A DNA stretch of 23,621 nucleotides from assembly GCA_000695325.1 (NCBI GenBank), contig AVPN01001356.1, forward strand, positions 1 to 23,621. The letters are read 5' to 3'. Source of the stretch: Pleurobrachia bachei (taxonomy: Eukaryota > Ctenophora > Tentaculata > Cydippida > Pleurobrachiidae). The notes under the pieces were generated by a model, which was not told where the DNA came from, ran no database searches, and saw only the letters and a list, made by a program, of their open reading frames with translations. This document shows positions 1 through 11,600 of the stretch, in pieces. The position numbers and the translations under genes are program-made. Every line of letters begins with the position of its first letter. Positions within the stretch are counted from its first letter, which is position 1.

Positions 1-189
1 TGATTATATACTCCAAAAATTGAAAAAAGCCTAAGGAAAAACGGGACACACCTACGGAACATATTATAGTTTACCCATTTCTAACATGTATAATGATCCT
101 TCTCTTTTCTCGTTTTCAGTTGATCCATAGCTCGGTCCTCTTCCCACTTCCGCTTGTTACAAATTCCCAACCTCTCTTTCTCTACTCAG

Positions 190-2186
190 GTTGGTTACGA
201 GCCAGTGAACACTGCGAAGAGTGTCACCTCTGTGGTCCAGGTGTATCGAAATGTAACTGAAAGCGCACACTACCAGTGTTACACCGTGAACAACGCTGGA
301 AATGATTCCCGGGCAATCAATATTATGGTTTACGGTAAGGATTTGTCAGAACAGGCCCGTGATTAACTTGACTGAAGATAGATCACAATTATCCAATTAG
401 ACAGTGACTGACAGTTTTATAGCATAAAGACAAAGCTCGGAAGTCGGATGACTGACAAAATAACACATTCAGATCCCACTGTCCCCATACATCCGTATCT
501 CTTCTTTCAGTACCACTGGAGATAATTGAGCACAACCCGGTAGTGACAGTCGCTTACAGTTCATCTGTACAGTTCGTGTGTCTACCCAACATCGATGAAA
601 CTGTCATTCAATGGCTGGTCAACGGCATCCACGTTACAAACGTAAGGACATAAGATATTCTAGCTGCTCCTTCATAAAACCAAATGCTCCTTTATAAAAC
701 CATTCATTGTCTGCAACAGGGAACTGATCTGGACACAGTTGAGCTTGACGGTGTAGAAGATGGTGATTTAGTTGAGTGTGTGGTGACCAGTCACACAGGC
801 CAAACCCTCGCCTGGAACACTACTGTCAACATTGTCGGTATGTGGTGGAAGTTGGGAAGTGCAGGGTGTTTGTAAAGATTTAATTTTATTCTAAAACTAA
901 TATTTTTTCCCCTCAGAAATGCCGCTAATTGGTCTCATTAACGGTTCCCTGTGGGTTTGTGTCCAGGATACTTGGATTCCATTCGATACAACCCTCAATA
1001 TTGGGTCAATCAGCGCATCGCCCGATGGTGGTGTAGGGTAAGTTACCTGGGGCTGGGTGCCGTGTGCCAGTTGTTAGGGGAATCATGTTAGGTGGGGAAC
1101 GGATCTAATTCGGCCCATGGAGCTCCATGGGCTGAATTACGCCGCAGAATTACGCCTTGTGTGTACGTTATACGTGATAATAAAAGGCGTTATTCAGCTT
1201 AAATTTTGCCGAATTCGGCCCATGGAACTAGGGGGTAAGACGTTTAGCATTTGGCTTGCGCTTGTACCAATTTCGGCCCATTTTTCAAATCATTCCCTTC
1301 TCACGTTAGAATTGTCGAGAAGAACGGAGTCACACGGACGAAGGATGCCATTGCAGGAAACTGGACCGAGGAAACCTTCTGTTGCAGTAACACTCTCACT
1401 TTCGTTGGTAAGCAGGAAGATAGAGCGACAAAAATTGATATGAATGATTGAAGGTTTTCTACCTAAATTTAGTTTAATTTGGGAAACCCGTTCATTCACA
1501 TGACTCCTTCTTCAGATTATCCAACTGCCCGTATTCTTGGTAACACGGACATCACCTACCTGACCTATTACCGCCGAACACTTGTCTGGAGACTTGATGA
1601 CTCTACAGAGATTGCCCTTCTCCAACCGGACCTTAGAGCCGATGTCATCTCTCTGCTGACCCTGCGAGGAGTTGTGTATGCGGTGACTGATAAGTTTGCT
1701 CTCCACATCATCGATATCAGTGATGCTGATCCGACATGGAATGAGGTATGTGTTGCTCCTTCATAAACATCATCTTTGCTCCTTCATAAAAACTTGTATC
1801 GCTTCTTTATAAAGACAACAATCCACCCCAGGTATCCATATCCATGCCAATCCGGTCCATCAGCTATGTTTACCTGACCAACCAATGGATGGTGGTTCAT
1901 GCTGAGTCCCGTGAAGTATACACTGCTGAGTATGTCAGTGATTTGGGGACCGCTGAGTGGAAGAACTTTGAGAGGTGTCCGGGAAGTGATGGATCCCTTG
2001 CCATACCTCAAGATGGATTAGGTACGTGGTATTTCTGTTTCACAACTAATATTCAAACGTACGTGACTAGTTTAACCCCACATGTCTGCTTGTTTAGAAA
2101 GGTTCTATCCGCCGGTTTATCTGGTTGAACCATGTCAAAACGAAACGATCAGCTATCTTCAAGGTTTTAATATGATCTCACCATGA
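190..2186 (+). CDS. Gene A, 3' part: Ig domains followed by a C-terminal beta-propeller-like module
   Basis: Partial gene; the 5' part lies outside the window. Exons read as 190-334, 511-641, 720-837, 917-1037, 1310-1407, 1516-1745, 1832-2021 and 2098-2186 (TGA at 2184-2186). Every junction is GT-AG and every phase agrees (0,1,0,1,2,1,0,1), which strongly supports the model. Exon 1 is the second half of an Ig domain (motif YQCYTVNNAGND). Exons 2-3 form another Ig (VQFVCLP, then IQWLVNG, then LVECVVTSHTG). Exons 4-8, about 240 residues, form short beta-rich repeats similar to the propellers of gene B. The protein ends shortly after VEPCQNETISYLQGF. No transmembrane segment is visible near the end, so a secreted product is likely. 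I see no canonical AATAAA close behind the stop. The function is unknown; extracellular recognition or matrix is an inference from the domains. Confidence 0.85.
664..1815. repeat. Dispersed TGCTCCTTCATAAA motif in gene A introns
   Basis: The motif TGCTCCTTCATAAA or a close variant occurs twice in the intron 642-719 (about 664 and 684) and three times in the intron 1746-1831 (about 1754, 1774 and 1800), always just upstream of an acceptor. It looks like short local duplication in introns. It may carry branch-point or pyrimidine signals; no function can be read from the sequence. Confidence 0.45.
917..2186 (+). CDS. Gene A propeller module P0 (exons 4-8)
   Basis: Five exons encode a run of short beta-strand repeats with recurrent GxLW/VxY cores (NGSLWVCVQD, RTLVWRLDD, GVVYAVTDK, NQWMVVHAESREVY) and Trp-containing turns (AGNWTEETF, DPTWNE, AEWKNFER). 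The segment RTKDAIAGNW resembles [10 protein letters not shown] of gene B propeller 1, and the vicinal pair FCC recalls the SCCV pairs of both gene B propellers. At about 240 residues it is shorter than those modules (about 320 and 390), so it has fewer blades or is truncated at its C end. The fold is inferred from repeat pattern only; Asp-box/BNR-like propellers are the closest idea. Confidence 0.65.
1106..1228. repeat. Palindromic, MITE-like repeat in a gene A intron
   Basis: Positions 1106-1139 are a near-perfect 34-base palindrome centred on CCATGGAGCTCCATGG, with arms TAATTCGGC and GCTGAATTA. The half-unit ATTCGGCCCATGGA recurs at 1212-1225. GCTGAATTACGCC at 1131-1143 pairs with GGCGTTATTCAGC at 1186-1198 with one mismatch. 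The nested inverted repeats suggest a small non-autonomous DNA element or its remnant inside the 1038-1309 intron. No target-site duplication is clear. Confidence 0.5.
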
Positions 2187-2464
2187 TTCCTTGATCAACT
2201 CAACAAATGATTCCAGTATAATTTGATGTTTCCGATCATTCATATAAAATCATGTTGTTGACCAATGTTGCAGTTCCTTTCCGACCGTTTATCATTTATG
2301 CATGCGACACTGATTTTCCTTGTTATGTGTGATACTAACTTTGTTTGCTTTGCGGCACAAGATAATAATATAAATTAGATCTGATCCTAGGCCTATCATG
2401 TCGACTTGCAAGTCTGATATTATTCTTTTTTTCTGCTTCTTCTTTTATCTCTTTTTATCTTATT

Positions 2465-2487
2465 TCTCTCTCTCTCTCTCTCTCTCC
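2465..2487. repeat. CT dinucleotide microsatellite
   Basis: An almost uninterrupted run of CT units in a longer pyrimidine-rich stretch. Confidence 0.85.
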
Positions 2488-4021
2488 TCTTTCTCTCGAT
2501 CACCCATCAGATATAAGGCCAGGCTGATGTGTAATAATTATGCGACATTCCCCCGTGCTATCTCAACCTCACTCCCTCCACCCATTCCCCTTCCTTTTCT
2601 CTCACTAACTATCCTGCAATACTTTGCAGAGCTTGCTAGGCTATGACACTCTCTCAATCGTGTTCTCTATCTCACTTGTCTCTCCGCCTCTCTTTGATAT
2701 TCCGTTCCCAGCTAAGCTCTTTTTTCTCCTACTCCCTCTCTCCAGATGGCTCTGTTACCCGGTTATCGTATTACCTAATCTAAGGAAAGCCTCAACCCCA
2801 CATAAATATAATCTTGGTATAATCTCGGTATCCTAATCGGAACTAGTTGTCTAATTTACTCCCTGCTGCATAATAATCCTTGCATAAAATATGTGTCCAC
2901 ACGTGTGCAGACGTTTTCAATTATGTGTTTGAATTCCTCCCCCGCCCTCCCAGCTACTTTCTTTGTGGATTTGTGATGATATTATGAATGAGACATACTG
3001 ATGGATTTAGTATCACATTGTGATACAATGACATTATGACATCACCATGATTCGAACAGAGCCTTTTTCTGGTGTGGCCTTTAGTTATATATATTTAGAT
3101 CTATACTACCTCCTGCTGCCGCTAAATTCTCTCCATGTTGGGTGACAAATTTAGAAGTAGGGCGGTAGTAAATGAAGATAGATATTGGGAGAGATGTACC
3201 AGTTCTGTGCATCCAGTTTAATTCCTAACGACCTTCTGCAAATAATTTACTCCTCCCGTATCACCCCTGCTGCATCATGCACAGGGGATGTAATATTCCC
3301 CTGTTATATCTAGAATATTAGAGGGGGTAGAGAGAAACTGTAAAATAAATGGAGCATAAATGTCGGAATATAATATGATGAAGAACTTGGGGGTGTTAGA
3401 CCGTTGAGAGAGGTAGACAGAGAGGAAAAGGGAGGAGAGATAGAGAGACGAAAAGTGAGAAAGAAACAGACAAGAAGCTGCAGCGAAGAAAATAAATTAT
3501 GTTTCGGGATTCGTTTTGTATAAGTTCAGTTGTAATTCGGCATCTTCTTTCGTTTGATGAAGCATGGAAATCATATCAGATCATACTAACGCCCTGCACC
3601 CGGCCCGATTATCTTCGACTCAATTTGAATATGTCCAAGGACATGCCAGTTCATGCATAATGAACGAAAGAAAAATAAGATAGCCGTTCATTTTAAAGTT
3701 TCTCTTGAGAATCTGAATATCTGTCATGAATCTGAATATTTCTAGAGCTGAATCTGAAATACATATTCATCTTGGAATATTGAGCAAGCACTTTGTACTC
3801 CATTGCAGTTCCAATAGACGGCTTGTAGAACACAGATTCCTGGATAGAGAGAGATAGAAATTAGAAAGCACATGTAGAGATAGACTACTTTTATCAGGCT
3901 TTGTCAGGCTACAAGTACATTTTGTTACTTGGGCTGGTAAGATGTGAAGGCATTTTAAACACTTTCCTTTCATAACCAAGTTTTATCTTGTCAACATACT
4001 TTAGCTTGTATAATGAATATG

Positions 4022-4315
4022 AATTCTCTCTCCCTAGTTAGTGTAAAAAACTCTCCCTCGCTCTCTTTAGTAAAAGTAACATTCTCACTTTATAGGGAGA
4101 TTTGTAACTCAGCTTCTTACCGGGCGTGTCAACTGGATGAATTTGTGTTGACCTGGGAACACATGAGAGTCTCGGAAGATTAGGTAGTAAGCTGTCAAGC
4201 TGCATAGAGGTCCTCTCTCTCACACTAGTTAATGTAACAATCTCTCTTTTGCTCTCTTTAGTAAAGTATCAATCTCTCTTTTCCACTCAGGGAGTTTAGT
4301 CAGCTTAGGCAGAGG
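4022..4315. repeat. Diverged tandem duplication in the spacer
   Basis: Two similar blocks start near 4027 and near 4215. Each has CTCTCTC, then a TAGTTARTGTAA stretch, then GCTCTCTTTAGTAAA, then a CTCAC/CACTC run and GGGAG. The spacing is about 190 bases. Divergence is visible, so the duplication is not recent. Confidence 0.5.
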
Positions 4316-4635
4316 AATATATTCAGGGTTATTCTACTTAGGAAGATAAATTTGGCTTGCTAGTTTTAATCTGAATCTTCGTTATGTAGCTTTCACGTGT
4401 TATAGGCCATCACGTTTTAGGTCTAAACCCCACCTGATATCTCGATATAATTAGGAAATGCAATAACACACCCTAGATCTCTAATATAATGATAATATCA
4501 TGGATATTTTATATCCATTAATCCTCAACTAGTAAGTAAAGTGGAATTTTATGTTATTTATTCTAATATTCTCTGTCCGAGAAATGATAATATTCCGTTG
4601 CATTCTGCAGGAATAATATAACTATGCACTATGTT

Positions 4636-4735
4636 GAAGAGAGAAAGGGAGAGAGTGAGTGATAGTGAGAGAGCTAGGGTAATAACAAGCCCAATATTTC
4701 ATGTTTCTCTCACTCTCCCCTTCTCTCTCCTCTCT
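4636..4735. repeat. GA-rich / CT-rich inverted pair
   Basis: A purine run (GAGAGAAAGGGAGAGAGTGA and onward, from 4640) is followed about 30 bases later by a pyrimidine run (TTTCTCTCACTCTCCCCTTC and onward, from 4704). The two can pair imperfectly as a hairpin. Confidence 0.5.
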
Positions 4736-5596
4736 GCCCATCTAAAAATTTCGGACCCTTCACCGCGAATCTTGCATAATTCGCGTGTTTGTGTTTTGTA
4801 ATCCGATTGTTCGGTACTATTCCGTTATTAATCTCGAATCATTCACTAGTGATCTCTTGATTCATCCAATTTGCTCTAGATCTTTGCCAATATATCCTAT
4901 AGGGATCATATCCGTAGACACGATCTAGCAAGCAGTAGATGATTAAATGATGCCCACTCCCCCGAATATTGATCTGTAGTTGATGAAACTCCAGTGATCG
5001 AAGCATGTATTATATCGTTTATCCTAATCTTGCCTTATAAGGAAGTTTGTCAGTGTTTTTGTCTACATTGATTCTTCTTTTGACAGATGTTATCTCGAGT
5101 TGTCATTTCTCTACCCCCTTCTTCTTTTGAAACTATACCTTTCTTCCAGCAATCTCATATATTTCATTCATACTTCTCCCGTGCATGGTACGGTCATGCT
5201 TATAACTTGTAGAACGTGGTGTAATTCATATCCTATGTTTAACTAGTTCATTGTGAACTACTTCTTCCTTGTGCATTAGTTCACACTGTATTTTGACGCT
5301 CTTTGAGGGTTCGGTAGATCCTTCTATACTTTTCTCAGAAATCGTCCCTCAGTAGATGTGAACTATAGTTCCCCTTAGAGCTATTTCTGCTAGTTCAGTT
5401 CCGCACGTTTAGAGATCCATGGCACCCCTTTGAAATCGATTCTAAATTTGTTTCATTCAGCCCTTTACATCATGCCATCGTGAATAGTAATTCTCTATCC
5501 CCCTCTCTCTTTCTATTACTTTCTATCTTTCCCCTCTATCTTTAGTTTTACACACACTAGATGCAAAAAGAGTTTGACATGTGAGCTTGTGGCATT

Positions 5597-5678
5597 ATGA
5601 AGGGTGTTTTGTTGCTTCTTTGCCTTCTAACCTTATGTGTAGTCGAGTCGCAACGACGTAATCAGTATGCAATTATCA
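5597..5678 (+). CDS. Gene B exon 1: start and signal peptide
   Basis: Met, Lys, then a Leu/Cys/Val-rich core and VVESQ as a plausible signal peptidase site after about residue 18. The exon ends ATCA|gtaagt in phase 1 and joins 5932. An upstream ATGTGA (5579-5584), which also ends a seven-codon frame starting at 5561, would be a minimal uORF if transcription starts upstream of it. Confidence 0.9.
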
Positions 5679-8600
5679 GTAAGTTTGTACTGTTTGTTCT
5701 GTTTGTTTGTTTTCTGAATCATCAGTATCTAGATTTCTAATGGAATGCATGTATCATTAATTTCTGGTTTCAAAACACGTAAAATGTGTTTCGGTATCCT
5801 TCATAAACCGATCCTTAAATACAGAACAGGCTACTTTTTAGTGTCGCACATCAATTTGATCAGCATGGTTATATTACTACTGTCTAATCCCAGCTAATTA
5901 ACAACTAATCCCTAACTCTCTCCCTCCTCAGAACGTCCTCCAACCATTATCTCGCTGACGGACAACACCTCGGTCAAAGTTAAGAGTTCCCTAACGATAT
6001 ACTGTGTTGTTGATGCTCTCCCCGCTCCAAGAATCACCCTCATTCACACTGATATCAGAGGTAAGTTACCATATATATGGGCATCACGTGCCAAATAAGA
6101 AGATGGTACATTTATTAGAATAAGGATATTACGCTCAATATTATTCGGTATAGATTAAATTACGCGAAGATCGAAATTTCTTTTTGTTAGTTTCTATACT
6201 AACAAAAATAACTTTCGATCGTAATTTAATCTACCGGAATAATATTGGGATAATCATGGAGATTATTATATTCTCCGGAATCCTTGCAATATCTCCTTCA
6301 CTCCTCACTCCTCTCCATCCCCTCTCACTCTCCCAATCCCCATATCTCTCTCCCATCCTTCTCCAACTCCAAACATTTCCCTCCCCCTGTCCAACACCAA
6401 TCTCAACACCTCCTAAAACCACCCACCCCTCCAGGCAAGGAGACGCAGGTATCCAGATCCCCTCTCCAATCTCCTATCCTCCCTCTCCTAAAAACACCCC
6501 CTTCCCTCCCGTGCAGGCAAAGAGACCCAGGTCAGTATCCAGATCCCAGATACCGTTGTCAGTACCCTCACGCACACAATTGATGTGGTAGAGCTGTCAG
6601 ATGCGGGTACCTACACTTGCAGAGGGTTGAACTCAATGGGAGAGGACAGCAGGACCACCAGTGTCTTTGTTGGATGTAAGTAATACCATATATGGGCATC
6701 ACGTGGTCAGGTAAGTTGCCATATTTGGGCATCACGTGGTAGAGCTGTCAGATGCGGGTACCTACACCTGCAGAGGGTTCAACTCAATGGGAGAGGACAG
6801 CAGGACTACCACTGTCTTTGTTGGATGTAAGTAATACCATATATGGGCATCACGTGATCAGGTAAATTACTATATTTGGGCATCACGTGATTAGGTAAGT
6901 TACCATATATGGGTATCACGTGGCATCATGAACCATTATTCTTGTTATTAATCACCCCTTTTACCCCTACAGTACCGCCCAAGTTCATTCGAAAACCCGA
7001 ATCTGTGGTATCCCCGGAACCCAAGGATGTCCAGTTAGTGTGTATAGCTGGCGGGCTACCTGCACCTGATATTACTTGGTATTACAACGGAGAGAAGATA
7101 CCTGTCACATCCAGCACCTACACGGTAATACATACTTCTATCTCTCGAGAATATATGATATCTCAATACTTCTTTCTCTCGAGAACATGACAATATTGAC
7201 TAGACAGAATATGAAATAACAGTTTAAAATTGCGATATTGGTAACTAATGGACAATGGTTACTAATGTGAAGGGTTACTAGAGATTTCTATAACTCCTCT
7301 TCCATCCCTCTAGAGTACACCAACACACACCCTCTCATTCCGTCTAACTACTGCTACCAGTGGATCTTACAGCTGTGTAGCTAGTAACACCTATGGAGCT
7401 ATTGTAACACACGCCTCAGCAACTATTCAAGGTATAGATCTGAGAGACTAGTCTGAGCTCTTAGACACCGTTCAATACTTGAAGTGACCCATTGTCAGTA
7501 TGGCCCAGCTTCTATAATGCTTTTTTAGAGTAATTTCTGGATAATTTTTGTCCCCTACTAAATCCTATTCTTCAGAGGCGGAGGTTATTGGAGTTATTGG
7601 TAATGTGATATACAGACAGCCAAAGGGTAGAGGATGTTCTGCAGTGAACAGTAATGCTGAATATGTTGATCTAGCTGGTAAGTAGCTTTTACTCATGATA
7701 TCTTAGGGCTCGGGCGAATCAAATTTAGGATCTGTGATCTATTCGGCCTGTAACACTTTGCTTTTGAAAACAATATTGTAAGTTGTATCCCTCCATTACA
7801 GCCGTTCCACCTTCATCACAAAACAACCTGGGTAAGAAATGTAACAGTTTGTGTCATGAAATCTACCACATACAATGTCTATGGCGATTTTCATGAATAA
7901 CACTCCCGGTGAAATCTTTCTCACATAAAAAGAGCCAATTGTATTCTCGGTTAACGGCATCTTTGCTATGAAAAGAGTACGATCTTACATTGACAGCTTT
8001 TCTTGGCATGAACTACCTTTTTATGTGAATCGAAAACTCTATCCAGCCTTTGAAAACTCTGCACGGTTAAAGAATGTAAAACACAATTCACACATTTTAA
8101 CCATATCTTTGTTCCAGTATCTGGTGGATCGATCATCCTGGTTGGAAGTGATAATGAGCTCTACAGGATGGATTCTTACGATTCCCTACCGGTTCACATC
8201 CACGATAGCTGCTGTGTTAAGAGAGTAGTGGTGGTGGGTGATCGGGTGTATGGCCTGACACCTTTCAACTGGCTTGTGTCGTGGCACCCAGATTTCGATA
8301 GTTGGGTAAGTGGTGATATATTGGAACTCTTTATTAGGCAGCATACAAATATCTTAACTTGCACGTCCCCTTTTTTGAACGAGGACACCGTATGACAAAC
8401 ATACTAAATCCACTAACTCTAACCTCCTCAGATTGTTCACATGCTAGGAACACCTGTCCAGGACATCCGTTCAGACGGCAGTACCCTGTACATCTCAATT
8501 GATAACGGTAGCACCTTTATCAAGTGTAATGGAAAGTTGGAGTGTACCAAGACAGGGGATAGTATTCCAGATAGGGTGAATAGGGTTGTTAGTTCAGTAC

Positions 8601-11600
8601 TGGAGTATAGCACGAGCACTGCTACGTGGACTGCTACCAGGTGAGAGAGAAGATATCAAATTAAATCTCACTGAGCACTGAGCGAGAGAAAGAACGCTGG
8701 AGGAAGGGATGAAAAGAGAGATCCGCGGTAAACCGAATCTAACCACAACCTCAGTATCATGGTGATAATTTTTCTCCGCTAACATCCCCCCTTCTCCCAG
8801 CGAGAACACCGTTTCTATGGTATCCATAGCAACCTCCAGTAATGGCAAGATCTATGCAGTGGGTGAGGATGGTAAAATATATATCCGAACTTCTCTAAAC
8901 TCTACACCAGACTCTTGATCAACACTGCTGCTTTACTGCTGTCGAGGTATTGAAAATATACATATGTTCGAAATGTCTGAAACATAAAAGTGGATTGGTA
9001 TTTCTCGAAGATGGATATCAAGTCTAACTTGTTGATCGGGCGGGGCAGCTTTTGCATTATTATCTCTCCGATATGTTCCAATCTATTCACTCACTTCTCT
9101 ACAGATTGATTGTAATGGATGGGTGTGGGTTCTCAAGAACGGTATGACATTCCGAATCTCCGGAGACTCCCTCGAGCTATTCGGATCCTCAGCAACACGA
9201 CTATCTGATTTCTCAACATATGGTACCGGATTTATCGGTATAACAGACGAAGGGTTGATGGTACGATCTGAGTCAACGGAGATAGTGCAATGGGAGGTAA
9301 GAATTAGATGTTGGGGACACAGAAAACATATTTGTAGGAATTTTATGCATGCTTTTTCCAATTGATGGACTAAGAAAACATAAACGACAACAATCACCTC
9401 TTTTCCCCAGAAAGTTGAGGCGACCCCTGCGGCCCTCAAATCAGTAGATAGCTATGAGCACCATGGAGTATTAGGAGTGTTTAACACTGGTCTCAAGACC
9501 CGAGACACCCTGTCTGGGGAGTGGACCTATTTCTCACCAATGTGTGGCCGAGGGCTAACTGATGCTACTGAGATTGTTTCTACCTCCTATTGTAGCGGTA
9601 TGTGCATTGGGAATAAGGGAGGCCGGAGTGATTATGATCAGTGGTAAAATGTGGTTCATCGCATGAAAACGGTGCTATTTTCAAGCTATGACTCTTATTT
9701 ATCATTCTCTCCCCTATCAGGAAAAGCGCCGATTGTAAAGATAGATGTTGTTGTTAATCCGTCAGTGGGTGGTAATGGTGATATTATCTTCCCCTTCACT
9801 TCCTCTGCTGACACTCCAATTAGGTGGGTTATTAATTGGTAATTAACTAATTGCTAATTAGGTGGCTAATTAACTAGTTGGTAATACTTGCACTACTAAA
9901 ACTGTCCACCAGTTTTGTAAGATCTTGACATCCTACAATGTAGAATAAGTTCCTCAATAATGCATCCCTCTCTACAGGCTAGGAAGTGACGTGATAGTGG
10001 TGTGTCATGTGACATACTCAGGTCACGAGCCCCTTGTTTCTCTCAACTTCCAGGGAGTCATTCTACCAACGAAACAGTTCACCCAGGTTAGTGAGAGCAG
10101 AGAGAGGGATAAAATCCCTGTTTCCCTGCTCTCCCCTTCTTTTATCTCACGCGTGTGCTAGTGTGTAAGCTTCCTACCAGCACACGCTTGTCTAATTATT
10201 ACATGTCTGAGTCTGCAGATCATTGTTCGCGCGCGCTAGTTCACGGACATTTCGAAAGTTCAACATTTCAGCAGTTGTATACACTGTACATTGCGCGCAG
10301 CTATACACAAAATGTATACTGGGCGACTTCTCCAACTTGCCTTGCTCGACACTGTCTCAAAAAAAGTTTGAACTAAGAAAAAACCACCTCTTCTATCCCC
10401 AAACATAGGATACAACAACAATCCGTATCGTGCACTACAAGCAGAGTGTTACATTTGTAGATGAGGGCACTTTCAAGTGTAGTGCTGATGACGGTGACTT
10501 TTCGGCTGAGGATCAAACTACACTCGATATCTATGGTATTTAGACCCTTTAACTTAAGTGGACAAATTCTTAACGGAAAGATAGGATACACGAACTGTTG
10601 TTTTTAATACTAAAATTTGGTTACTAATAATCCATTCTCTGTCTACAGATAAGCTGAAAATAGTAGCACAACCCGAGTCGGCCGAGACATACCTCGGAGG
10701 AAACTTGGATCTTGCAATTGTCGTCCACAGTTTCAAGCCCTCCTCGCTCAGCTACAAGTGGTATAAGATCAATGATCCCACAGAAAGGGGCAGTATCAAG
10801 ACTAAGGATAGTACTGGAGGGGAGGACATTGTGCTAGAGGACGAACTTGTGGACACGTCTGATATCCATATGTCAATCCAAAATGGTAGGATTTTATTCA
10901 GTTAAACAAAAAGCCCGCCCAATACATCACAATGACACCCCCCAAATCAATAGATATTCAACCATAGTCCATGGCAGCAATAAATCCTTCACCCCCTAAC
11001 AATAACACATCTTCAGGTTCTCTGCACGTCCATGACCTCCAAGCTAATCATGAGGGTAGTTACTACTGTGTTATATCTAATGGTGACAATGGTGATGTTA
11101 TCACAACACGAGTCGCAACCATCACAGCAATCGGTAAGTTGGGAATGTGTCTTCTAATTAATGATGATTAGTGATATGAGAGTAACTAACTAATTATTGA
11201 CTCTCGTGCATCTACATCTCTTGTCAAGTTAGACTACCATACGCATTACGCACGCCCCTTTACAAATGTAGACAGGGGGTTAGAACATAACAATACATCT
11301 CCACACTAACCTCTCATACAAAACACTTCTCCCAGTTCCCAAGTACATATCCTCGGATGGGGAAGGTAAGATGTGGGTCACAGAGGACCTGAAACAATTC
11401 TACCCCATCTGGTATACCAGTGGAGTCCTGGACATTGCAGTCCACAATGATGTACGTATAAATCCGTTACAGAAGTAGAAATGTGTATTCATTTTGAGAT
11501 GAAGTGGCGCTTGCCACCAAGATCTTCACCATGATCTTCATTTTAGAATATAATAATTTAGCATGGAGTACCTTCAGCTACCTCTTCCACCACAAATATC

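Larger units (their letters stand above)
2187..5596. other. Intergenic spacer between genes A and B
   Basis: About 3.4 kb with no exon series, no domain-bearing reading frame and no RNA gene that I can recognise. Short open frames here (for example 2398-2836 +, 3767-3979 -) are low-complexity or carry no recognisable motif. It holds a CT microsatellite near 2465-2487, purine-rich runs near 3405-3470, a GA/CT inverted pair at 4636-4735, and a diverged tandem duplication at about 4022-4315. It must contain the 3' UTR of gene A and the promoter of gene B, but I see no convincing TATA box or poly(A) signal to place them. Confidence 0.7.
6061..6922. repeat. Donor-anchored repeat, six copies, core GGGCATCACGTG
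   Basis: A unit of about 28-30 bases beginning GTAAGT and ending GGGCATCACGTG occurs at 6061-6088, 6676-6705, 6711-6738, 6827-6856, 6862-6889 and 6895-6922. The first two copies begin exactly at the splice donors of two successive exons. Each unit ends in the E-box palindrome CACGTG. Confidence 0.8.

Noticed and set aside
120-189. Longer first exon of gene A using the AG at 118-119
   Set aside because: None of the three phases reads into the frame of 190-334 without a stop or shift; the acceptor at 189 fits.
2398-2836. Two overlapping + strand open frames in the spacer
   Set aside because: Low-complexity Ser/Leu/Phe/Pro translation of a CT-rich tract; no domain motif, no splice partners.
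6184-6591. 135-codon + strand open frame
   Set aside because: It crosses the hairpin element and a pyrimidine-rich intron and overlaps exon 3 in a different frame; the Pro/Ser-rich translation reflects base bias.
9083-9439. 118-codon minus strand open frame
   Set aside because: Antisense to exons 11 and 12, which have clean splice sites and propeller motifs.
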